A stretch of 10,794 bases of DNA. Origin: Haplosporangium gracile. Its lineage: Eukaryota > Mortierellomycota > Mortierellomycetes > Mortierellales > Mortierellaceae. The notes beneath the pieces were generated by a model that saw only the letters and a list, made by a program, of their open reading frames with translations, had not been told where the DNA came from and made no database searches. Each line of letters starts with the position of its first letter. Within the stretch, counting starts at the first letter, position 1. The position numbers and the translations under genes were made by a program. Below are positions 1 through 7,917 of the stretch, piece by piece. Where the stretch lies: the NCBI GenBank assembly GCA_015499985.1, contig JAAAUF010001175.1, positions 1 to 10,794 on the forward strand, in the 5' to 3' direction.

Positions 1-146
1 TTTTTTTGGCTTTTGTTCGGACTTTTTATATGTCGCGAGGGGGAGGGGGGTAGTGGACGTGTAATGTAATAGCCTTCGGGTCACAGCCGGTTCTTCCTTT
101 CTTTTTTAACGTTTTCGTTCTTCTTTTAACTGCCTATGACAAATAG
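1..146 (+). other. 3' part of an intron of the PhoD-like gene (5' end outside the window)
   Basis: This stretch is T- and G-rich, has no plausible coding frame and ends in a fitting 3' splice site: a TTTAAC branch-like element near 126-130 and CAAATAG ending at 146. The conserved phosphatase sequence (IDGYGSYPE) starts directly after it. The matching donor is not visible, so the intron is at least 146 nt or begins left of the window. An ATG at 136 lies inside the intron and is in frame with the exon, but the family needs more N-terminal sequence than this would give, so I do not take it as the start. Confidence 0.65.
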
Positions 147-1250
147 CACGATTGATGGATATGGATCATACCCCGAGTCAACGATGAAATCCTCCGTCAT
201 GACAACCATCGGCGCTGTCTCCCGGCGCTTCTACCTCCTTTTCCAACACCACACCACCCCATCCCTCGTCCCTCATCACGGATTCTTCTCGGCAGGACTC
301 GGCGAAAACATCCTCACCTCCCTCGGCCCCTCCACCTCCCTGCTCGTCCTTGACGCCCGTTCAGAGCGAACCAAGAATGTCGTCTGTTCGGATCATACTT
401 ATGAATTGGCGTTTTCAAAGATGTACAATGAGATTCCGCAGGGGACAAGACATTTGTTGGTCCAGATTGGTGTGCCCATTGCGTACCCGCGTTTGGTCTT
501 TGCGGAGAATCTAATGGGAAGTGTCGGCAGCGTGCTTGGTAGTTTGGCGAGTGCCAAGAATGTTGTGAATAAGATTAATGGCGAGCCTGAGTTGCTTGAT
601 GATCTTAACGACCACTGGACCGGTACGTCTTCTCCCTTCTTTTTTTTCTCTCCTATGGTTTATTTATGTCTTTTTGCAAAGATAAAAAAACAAGCGCGTC
701 AGAAATTAATAATGCATTTATTTATTTATTCTTGTGACCCTTCAAAACAGCCAAGTCACACAAACAAGAACGCAACAAGTTTATCACGCGCCTCCAGACC
801 TTTGCCCAGGACCGCAAGATCCGCGTCACCTTCATCTCTGGCGATGTCCATTGCGCTGGCGTCGGTCGCTTTACCGCAAAAATCTCACCGCCCGAAAAAG
901 ACCCCCAACTCATGTACCAAGTCATCTCCTCCGCCATCGTCAACGAACCCCCACCTGAGGGTGTCATTCGTCTTCTCCATTTCCAAGACAAGGTTCATAT
1001 TCTGGAAGGAAGGGTCAAGACGTATGAGGACATGTACCCAATGTTCACGCAGGATGTCAATGGCCAGCCGTTGCAGTTGGATAAGCTGTTGCCGAGGCGG
1101 AATTATTCTCATGGACATTTTAATCATCATACAGGCGGGATGGAGGTGACTATCTTTGCGGAGAATGTGAGAGGTGGGCCCGAGCATACTCCTGGAGGGG
1201 ATAGAGGGACCAAGCCTTACGTTATCCACATTCCTCGCCTCGAGGCTTAA
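147..1250 (+). CDS. Fungal PhoD-like metallophosphatase, C-terminal part (5' partial, two exons)
   Basis: Exons 147-622 and 751-1250 join in phase 1 and give 324 residues plus a TAA at 1248-1250. The gene encodes the C-terminal portion of a PhoD-type phosphatase of the fungal PhoD_2 kind, a family of calcineurin-fold phosphodiesterase/phosphatase-like proteins usually 600-900 residues long. So half or more of the protein lies left of the window. Visible family signatures are IDGYGSYPE just after the first splice site, LLVLDARSERT (340-372), the FQHHTT stretch and SGDVHCAGVG (837-866), whose His is expected to bind the catalytic metal. The C-terminus ends in a beta-rich segment (GGMEVTIFAENV and following). 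No membrane segment is seen in this part. Substrate and cell location are unknown; most fungal members are uncharacterised. The gene converges on STE20. Family assignment is from remembered motifs; the splice join restores an uninterrupted conserved reading (HWT-AKSHKQERN). Confidence 0.82.
623..750 (+). other. Intron in PhoD-like gene
   Basis: A 128-nt spliceosomal intron with donor GTACGT at 623 and acceptor AAACAG ending at 750. A CTTGTGAC-like branch region lies shortly before the acceptor. It is phase 1: ...ACC G | CC AAG TCA. Its length is not a multiple of three, so retention would frameshift, although the upstream frame happens to stay open through the intron. Confidence 0.85.
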
Positions 1251-1677
1251 GTTTTCGCCACTTGAATGCAGGATAGGGTGAAAATGGATGAAGATGGAGA
1301 AAGTTGTGGTGGAGTCAAGCAAGAGTAGGAGCGGGGGACAGGAATAAGAGGGATTATATTTTTGTGCCCTCCTTTTTTTTTCATTGTTTGTCAAATTAAA
1401 AAAAAATAATATGCATTTTATTACCAACAATGTTCACGCGACGACAAATTGCTAGTTTATGTGTGAGTTTTATTGGTACAGTGTGAGGAATGGAAAACGT
1501 TTGGTAACAAAAAATCGAACCAACGATCAACGATGGACGACATTTGACGAACAAAAAAAAAAAAAAAAAAAAAGAATTGGAGAGGAGGAATGAAAAATAC
1601 AGGAATGTCGATCAAATTTAAAAACAAAAGCTGGCATTCTTGACGCCGCTTTTTCTTGATTGTGATCCTTTGATCTC
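1251..1677. other. Convergent 3' flanks of the PhoD-like and STE20 genes
   Basis: These 427 nt separate two stop codons that face each other. The stretch is AT-rich with no convincing coding frame: T-rich runs near 1370-1382, an AT-rich stretch with AATAAT at about 1400-1410 that could act in 3' end formation of the plus-strand gene, and a long A run at 1553-1573. Both 3' untranslated regions must fit here and may overlap. I see no RNA gene. Confidence 0.6.
1553..1573. repeat. A21 homopolymer
   Basis: Twenty-one uninterrupted adenines on the plus strand, about 105 nt downstream of the STE20 stop when read on the minus strand (U21 in that transcript if the 3' UTR reaches it). It could be a simple slippage-grown microsatellite. 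No insertion boundaries or target duplications are visible to suggest a retrocopy poly(A) tail. Confidence 0.95.
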
Positions 1678-4600
1678 TTAATGGCGCTGGCTGTCCTTGG
1701 CAGCCTTGATGAGGGGCGCAAGGGTGCGGACAGAGTGCGCCTTGGTGATAAAAGGGTGTCTCAACAGCTCAGTAGCGGTAGGACGCTTCTCCGGGTCGAC
1801 CTCTAGACACTGGTGCAAAAAGTCCGTGAAATCCGCCGATACCTTGTCTGGGTGCTGCAGTGTTGGCGTTCCATTCGTTGCAATCAAATACAACGCCTTT
1901 TTTTATCAATACCAGAAAGAAAGAGAATTAGGGCATTAGTTTTGATTGCAAAGGAGAAATAGTTTTTCGTTCCTGCACGCGAAAAAAGGTCAGGTAAAAC
2001 GCGAGTGAAGAAAAGAACTTACGCGGAGAGGGTTCTCATTGAGGTATGGTGGTTCACCCTCCAACATCTCGATGGCCATGATACCCAAGGACCAGATATC
2101 GACCTTGGGACCATACTCCTTCCTGGTCACAACCTCAGGCGCCATCCAGTAAGGTGTTCCAACCATCGTCGTCCTCTTGCCTTGACTCTCCTTCAACTGA
2201 GCACAGAATCCAAAATCCGCTATTATGATAAAGGGAGAGTGAGCGCGAAATACGAATAAGAATAAGTACGTACACTATGTCTGTCACCACAAGGCACTCC
2301 TACATAAGCTTTCTTTAGAGAACAATGGCAATCATAGGAGTAAGAAATCCCAAAAAAGAAAAAAGAAAACAACATACTCAGCTTGATGTCTCCGTTGAGA
2401 GCAAGCAAGACATTGTCCGACTTGATGTCTCTGTGAATAACGCCCTGGGAATGAAGGTGCTCAAGTCCCATCAAAGTCTAGAAGTAAATGAAAAAAAAGA
2501 GAGCAAACAGCACGAATAAAGGATGAGTATGCTTTGGAAAGTTCGTCGTTCTCCTTGATTTTTTCTGAGCAGTGAGAGATGTTTTCGTAACAATACAAAA
2601 AAAAAAAAAGTCCCTTACCTCGCGACAAACGGCTCCAATTTGAGGATCGGCCATCTCGTTGGTGGTGACAACCTCCGTCAAACTGCCTCCCTCCATGTAC
2701 TCCATGACAACCCAGAGGTCTCCGTTATACAAGAACGAGTCGATATAGTTGACAATGTTCTTGTGACTCGACTCCTTCATGACCAAGATCTCATTAATGA
2801 TCAGATCCTTCTTAGGCTGCTGCTCCAAGTTCATCTGCTTAATCGCCACAGAAAGGTTGGTGCCGACCTGGTACGCCGTGTAGACTCCTCCTGATGCGCC
2901 CTGACCAATCTTGACTAGGTTGCGATACAGCTTGGTAGGATCGGCATCCGTGCAAATAGCCTTCAGTCGACGAATCACTTCCTGCGAGCTGACTGCATCC
3001 TTATCGACCTTCTTCTCACGCAGTTTGGCCGTAGGTGCTGCATGGCTGGGCTTGGAAGCAGGCGAGCCAACAGTGTTGCCTTGGTGATGGGGAATCTTTT
3101 TAGGTTTTGGTGGCGGGACCTTGGGCGTAGGTGCTGGTAAGGGTGCAGCAGACAGAACTGGTACTGGTACTGGTGACGGAATCGTCACTGTTGCGGGTGC
3201 CGGTGACGTTGTTGGCGTGGATGTTGGCGTTGGCGTTGGGGGTGACAGTGGGCTGGGGTCAATGTCAATCTTTTCCTGGTTCTCCTGTCGTACACTTGGA
3301 GTCTGTAGGATCATGAAATACAAAATATCAACATGTCAGTTACATGGCTATTGTTTCAATCATTGACATATCTCATACGATTATGTTAAACATGAGGCAT
3401 TACTCTTCTTACCGATGGCTTCTTGAATGGGGGAGGGTTTGGAGGAACACGCTACAAGAATGTAAAGGCAGGATATGAATTAGGGTGGTCATTCCCAACG
3501 CACACAACAAAACGGAACGAAAGAAACTGCACATACAGGTTGTTCAAACACAGGACGGGGTGCAGGTGTGGGAGGCACTGGCCGGTCGGCGACGGCACGA
3601 GCAGGACTTGGTGGAGGCGGTGTTGGTCGTGGTGGCGCAATGGGCTTTGCGGGCTTTGGTGCCTCTGGAGGATGAGCAAACTTTTTCCAAACGGCGTCGT
3701 TCTGTTTGCCTTCCTGACTGTCGGTGTAGAATCCAATAATGTCAATGACCGCCTGGGGATGCGCCGCCTGGTCCTGCTTTGAAATTCCAGATTCCTGCAA
3801 GAGTTGCTGCCATTCCTTGGGAAGACCCTTCAACATCAATAAGATAGAGTTCTTTGAGTCAGTTTCGTTTACAAACATATATTTCACAACATACATTGGC
3901 CTTTCTCTCCCCAGACCCTTTTCATTCACATCCAGTTCAATTGCAATACTTACAGTGAACTCGCCTGTATCAAGGTTGTAGCCCACATGTGTCAAATGGA
4001 CAGGGTTGTAGGGTGATGAGATCTCAATTTTTTTATCCGAAGATAACAGGTCTATAGCATTGCAAGAGCGATGAGGAATGATAAGTATTCTAAAGGGTGG
4101 ATAGATGCATAACAATTGGGTTCAAGACAACCATGGCTCATTGCAAGACAAGGCAACAGCAACTGACAGCACCAGGAAAAAAAAATGTTCCAATTGGGAT
4201 ACTGGGAACAGGTAGGGTAACTCACTCTTTTTCGTACCTGACATCGAGCTGACAATGTTGCTGAAGACACCTTTGAACGTATTGCGGTTCGAGGGGTACT
4301 CCGTATTGTCATATTGCTGATGTGCGCGGCTGTACGTAGACTTTGGGGAGGACGATAGCAAGGTCAGATTGTTGTCCGAGTGATTGGATCGTAAAGAGTC
4401 ATGGGGTGAGTTCAGACGATGTTGAGGGGCTGCCAAGGGCGTGGATGACGCATAGATGTTGCTGTTGATCCTGCTGCTACTGTTGTTGTTACTGTTGTTG
4501 ATGAGGTTCGTGTTGCTGCTATAGGAGTAGGCCGACTCGCTTTGACGGCCTGGTTTCAGCGGTGGTGGAGGAGGCCCTTTCTTTGGAGGAGGGACCCTAA

Positions 4601-5929
4601 GAGGCACAGGGGCGGAGTCTCTATCTGCTTCGAAAGAAGGAAAATATAGATCCAGTACTTGAGTCAGATGGAACGCATTCAAGGGGGAAAAGGGAGAGGA
4701 GAAAGGGTCTCCTTGCTTTGAACTTGCAGCGGCAGCAGGAGCATTGGAAAACAAATCACTTACTGGAAGAAGTGGATAGTCTCGGTGGAGGAGGTGCCTG
4801 ACGCTGGGGGACGAGGCCGTCTGGAAGAGGAGCAAGAGTTGAAGCAGCCATTGTCGAAGGATAGTGAAGATCGTAGTCAGCAGGGACAAAGTGAGGGGAG
4901 GTGAGGATTGAACAGGAATAACGGAGGATAGAAAGAAAAGTGAAGAGAAGAGAGGTAGACGAGGGACAAACAGAGAATAAAAAAATAATAATAGGGGACA
5001 ATGAACAACATTGGTAACAGGAGAAGGAGCGAGGAGAACAAGGTCAGTTCTTACTCGGTTTTGTTCTGTCGCCATATTTATCGCAGAAGAAGAATTACAA
5101 CTGGAAGAACAGAAAGAAGAGTGGTCACTTGTACTTGCTGTTGACACTTGCGTCCTGTGTCTTGGCACAAGCCAAACTAAACCTGTTCTTTTTTTTTTCT
5201 GTTTGCCTCCAAAGTTGTGCATAAACGAGCAAAGACGATGGACTCACCTGGTATCTGAGGTGTGGGACGGTTGCCGCTGAATGACGGCCTGGACGAAGGC
5301 ACGAGGTTGCGAGGCAGAGGCGCACTACTTGACAGCCCGTTACTGTAGTTGAGATGCGGCTGCTGCAGTTGTTGTTGGTATGTGAGCTGGTTATTATGGT
5401 GGTGATGGTACTGGTGTTGGTGGTGGTGCTGCTGACTGTAGTTGCTGTTGTAGTTTTGGTTATGGCCATAACCTCTTCCTGGGCTGGTGCTGGCGCTCCT
5501 GGTCAGCTGGCCATTGCCGTTGTTGATGCTCCGAAGACTGGCGCTATACTGGAGCTGACCAGGCGCGGCGGAGGAGTGCTTTGGAGAGGGTGTGATGAGA
5601 CTGGAGTGTTTGTATGAGGAAGGGGGAGGGTGAGAGTGGTGCGAGGTCTCGCGGACGCTTGAGGTGTTGATCTGGCTTGTGCCTGAGTTTGCGTTCATTT
5701 CAAAGAGGGGCGAGAAGGAGAGGCGAAGGGATGGTAAGGAGGGAGGAGGAGGAGAGGGAGGAGTGGAGGGTGGATCTGATTCGGACGAGTGGCAGCTGTC
5801 GGAGGTGGTAGCGGTGTTGGTGTTGCTGAAATGGACGATATTGTAATAGTTGTTGTTGGGCGCAGGGGATTCCGGGCGTGGATTCTGGCTGTAGGCAGAA
5901 GAGGAAGGAAAGGATCCTATGGACGACAT
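1678..5929 (-). CDS. STE20: Ste20-type p21-activated protein kinase (PAK), ten coding exons
   Basis: Ser/Thr kinase acting downstream of Cdc42/Rho GTPases in polarity and MAPK signalling. Preferred exons, in transcript order: 5929-5248, 4820-4764, 4624-4226, 4051-3954, 3827-3537, 3451-3413, 3302-2619, 2477-2378, 2219-2023, 1896-1678. They sum to 2766 nt, 921 residues plus TAA. The start at 5929 is the first ATG in a frame whose upstream part is pyrimidine-rich leader. Domains: Ser/Pro/Asn/His/Gln-rich N-terminus (1-380) with no PH domain; [20 protein letters not shown] (about 390-405) and PBD extension [10 protein letters not shown]; proline-rich linker with RxxPxxP motifs (about 470-610); kinase domain about 648-899, with glycine loop IGQGASGG (654-661), VAIK Lys677, HRDIKSDN (765-772), DFG (785-787), [11 protein letters not shown] (802-812). 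[23 protein letters not shown] and C-terminal [10 protein letters not shown], plus the missing PH domain, favour Ste20 over Cla4. Paralogues elsewhere are possible. Exon 3 edges are ambiguous by a few codons. Confidence 0.85.
3413..3451 (-). other. STE20: 39-nt micro-exon of STE20 encoding an SH3-ligand-like motif
   Basis: The acceptor TTGTAG precedes 3451 and the donor GTAAGA follows 3413. The exon is exactly 13 codons, phase 0 on both sides, reading [13 protein letters not shown]. It opens with a class I SH3 consensus, RxxPxxP. Flanking introns are 85 nt (3452-3536) and 110 nt (3303-3412). Skipping would keep the frame and join the two proline-rich parts of the linker. Confidence 0.75.
3828..3953 (-). 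other. STE20: Frame-preserving, stop-free intron splitting the CRIB/PBD of STE20
   Basis: Donor GTAAGT (3953-3948), a CTGAC branch-like element and acceptor TTGAAG ending at 3828. Splicing joins GEFT to GLPKEW, which matches the conserved PBD. The intron is 126 nt, phase 0, and reads as 42 sense codons with no stop, so an unspliced copy stays in frame. Confidence 0.8.
4821..5247 (-). other. STE20: Long first coding intron of STE20
   Basis: Donor GTGAGT (5247-5242) after ...CAG ATA CCA G. The acceptor is a strong pyrimidine tract ending CTCTTCCAG at 4821, with CTGAC upstream as a possible branch site. Phase 1; the join recreates GAC (Asp) and reads PQIP-DGLVPQ. At 427 nt it is clearly longer than the other coding introns here (85-174 nt). 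It contains an in-frame ATG (4851) that would read through the acceptor, and an ATG followed seven codons later by GTAAGA (5073 down to about 5050). Confidence 0.7.
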
Positions 5930-6263
5930 TGTGTGTGAATTTCGAATTAGTACAAAAGGTGAAAAAGTGATCAGGTGAAGTTGAGAAGTGGTAAGGGTAG
6001 GAGTAGTTGTGTAAAGGTAAAGACAGAAAGAAGGAAGGAAAGGTACAAAAAGAGAAAGGGAAAAGGGTGCAAATGGAGGAGGAGGAAGGGAAGGGAAAGA
6101 AGGACGAAAAGCGACGTTGTATTTTCGACAACAAAAAGGGAGGCAATTGAACGGCGAAGAAAGGGAAAGTGTGAAGCGTGAAGCATGAAGCGAGAAAAAA
6201 GGAACAAACACGACGAGGTTGAAAAGGGAAAAAAAAGTCAAGAAAGAAAAAAGGAGACCGCGG

Positions 6264-6448
6264 CTCAAAGGACACGACAAGTAAGCAGACAAAAGGGTAC
6301 ATCCAGCAGCAGTGTAAAGAAAGAGATAAAAAAAGGTGACAGTGAGAGAGGTACGGATATTTGTGGAGTATAGTAATGGCCATTGAAAGTGCCAATGCTA
6401 AGGGATTGGCATTGGGATTGAGAATATGAGTATGTGAGTAGCACTTAC
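6264..6448 (-). other. Candidate leader (5' UTR) intron of STE20
   Basis: A near-perfect donor, AAA|GTAAGTG, begins at 6448. A CTTAC branch-like element lies about 18 nt before an AG at 6265-6264, preceded by a T/C-rich tract. The implied intron is 185 nt, close to the gene's other introns. It would remove the sense-strand ATGs at 6408, 6381 and 6302. From that AG down to 5918 the sense strand has no other AG. There is no transcript support, and an AG inside the coding sequence (5918-5917) is an alternative partner. Confidence 0.35.
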
Positions 6449-7112
6449 TTTGCTTGCAAAAGGCGATCAGGTACGCTTTAGGTACACAGGTGCAGTATGT
6501 ACTGTTCAGTCAGAAAGAACCAAGTAGTTGAAATAGACAAGAGCGCTTTCAACGAGGAAGGAAAAAGAAAGACAAGAGCCACAACAAATAATAGAAAAAG
6601 AGGACCGTTGGTTGAGAACGAATACAGTGTTGTTCTTGCTGCCGTGAATGTGTGTGTATCCGTGTGTTCGTTTGTGCTGTAGTAGCAACAGTAGTAGTAG
6701 TTACTAAGCTGAGCAGCAAAAGAGCTTGTCGTTGCTGGTTGAGGCAAGCACCACAAACAGACGGGTACAAGCCAAAGCAAAACAAAAGTTGCGAGTGAGC
6801 GTAAGCTGAGAGGTTGTGAAGAAGGAGAAAAGACTAGAGGACAGACAATTAACAGCCAACAAGAAGAAAAAAAAGGAGGCAAAAAGGACAAGTTGAAAGA
6901 GTGGGAAGAAGGAGTGAAGAAGGGAGTGAAAGGGAGGAGCAAGGCTCGCTCTGTTTGTTGTTGCGTTGCTATAGTTGTTGTTAGTGAGTTGAGTTGTGTG
7001 AGCAATGAGAAAAAAGTAAAGAAAAGGAAAAAGGATGAGAACAAGAATGAAGAGAGTAATAAAAAAAAAAAAAGGAAGAGAAAGAAGTGAGAAAGAGAGA
7101 AGGTGGGATGAT

Positions 7113-7148
7113 GAGAGAAGGAGAAGGGAAAAAGAGGAGGAGGGAAGA
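7113..7148 (+). repeat. 36-nt uninterrupted purine tract
   Basis: Only A and G on the plus strand over 36 nt, within a wider purine-rich zone. A second pure tract of 30 nt lies at 6075-6104 and a 27-nt one at 7061-7087. Such tracts can form triplex structures or exclude nucleosomes. Here they are most simply part of the strand asymmetry of the STE20 upstream region. Confidence 0.9.
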
Positions 7149-7440
7149 TGAAGAGATCAATGTGGCGAAAGAGAGGGATGGAGAAAAGTCGGGAGTTTGG
7201 AGGGAAAAATGAGAAAGGGACAGGGACGGAGCAGAGAAGAGAAGACACAAGATTAACAGCAGCCACAGGGACCACATCATTGTTATTTCGATGGGAGACA
7301 AGCACCACATCCTTCTCGCCACCACTCCAAAAGGAACAAGAAAACGTGGTTCTGCGGGTGGGCAGAGAGAGGGGAGGGGAAGGGAAATTGACCAACAGTC
7401 CATCGCTCCAAGCGCAACAGCATTGAACAAATTTCAGCCA

Positions 7441-7917
7441 ACACGGCATGCAGCACTATGTATGCGTGTCGCTTGAAAGTGACGGATTGATGAGGCATAG
7501 AGACATATATAATGATGAATAAGATGGCATAAGCTGACCGAGAGAGAGGAGTGATAGGGACACTACATATGCTATTGCCCATTCATGATATTTCGCTCAA
7601 GGCATGCCTTCTTCTTATGTGCCTTGGAATTAAAAGACGTATGTTTGTGTGGAGGGCATGCAACCCCACTAATGCTCTTCCTACCTGCTCTCAATTCACA
7701 AAAAAAAAGGGTCCCTGACACAAGTAAAGTAGAGTATCTACTCTCTCTCTCTCGCTCACACACACCCTCTCTCTTCTTTCTCTCACCCCCAGCTCACATA
7801 CCCAGCCCACATACGCACTCCTTCTTTCTCTTACTTTCTTTTCTTTCATCTCTTTCATTCTGATTGTCTTCCTCCATTCCCTTTTCTTTCTTTACTTTCA
7901 TTCATCACAAAGACAAC
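7441..7917 (+). promoter_or_regulatory. Promoter/leader region of the tocopherol-cyclase-like gene
   Basis: Base composition here changes from mixed (7441-7740) to strongly pyrimidine-rich (7741-7915) on the plus strand, the usual look of a fungal leader before the ATG. The mixed part holds three GGCATGC sites (7445-7451, 7601-7607, 7655-7661), the middle one inside a perfect 12-bp palindrome AAGGCATGCCTT (7599-7610). It also has a TATATAA at 7506-7512 that could serve either direction. Start-site positions are unknown. Confidence 0.5.
7731..7764 (+). repeat. CT/CA microsatellite with a small inverted repeat
   Basis: AGAGTA-TC-TACTCT (7731-7744) is a short inverted repeat. It runs into (CT)6 at 7741-7752 and then a short CA run. 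It lies in the pyrimidine-rich leader of the next gene and is probably simple-sequence expansion. Confidence 0.85.

Larger units (their letters stand above)
5930..7440 (-). promoter_or_regulatory. STE20 leader and upstream region, pyrimidine-rich on the sense strand
   Basis: About 1.5 kb without a supportable gene. The minus strand (STE20 sense) is very rich in T and C, so long frames stay open by composition and give Phe/Ser/Leu/Pro-rich conceptual products with no domain. It probably contains the STE20 5' UTR and promoter. I see no clear TATA box near the ATG. Sense-strand ATGs at 6408, 6381, 6302 and 6185 lie upstream of the start. The frame from 6381/6302 runs past 5929, so transcripts carrying it would have an overlapping uORF unless a leader intron removes it. 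Confidence 0.55.

Noticed and set aside
136..146. ATG at 136 as the start of the PhoD-like gene
   Set aside because: The conserved domain needs sequence before IDGYGS, and a good acceptor CAAATAG ends at 146, so this ATG is intronic.
1553..1573. A21 run as the tail of a retrotransposed copy
   Set aside because: No retrocopy sequence precedes it and no target-site duplication is visible; homopolymer slippage is the simpler explanation.
1697..3739. Plus-strand open frames opposite the STE20 exons
   Set aside because: They are shadows of the kinase and linker exons in complementary frames and carry no family motif.
5050..5073. Exon-like ATG GCG ACA GAA CAA AAC CGA followed by GTAAGA inside STE20 intron 1
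   Set aside because: It ends in phase 0, while the next acceptor at 4821 needs phase 1, so it cannot join the known frame as a coding first exon. It could at most be a non-coding alternative leader exon.
5700..7449. Several long minus-strand open frames rich in Phe, Ser, Leu and Pro between 5700 and 7449
   Set aside because: They arise because the minus strand here is almost all pyrimidine and so rarely forms stop codons. Several frames are open at once, with no domain and no sensible start context.
7864..7917. In-frame extension of the cyclase-like protein upstream of 7918
   Set aside because: It has no ATG (only a TTG) and reads through pyrimidine-rich leader; ATG 7918 has a good context and is followed by a plausible anchor segment.
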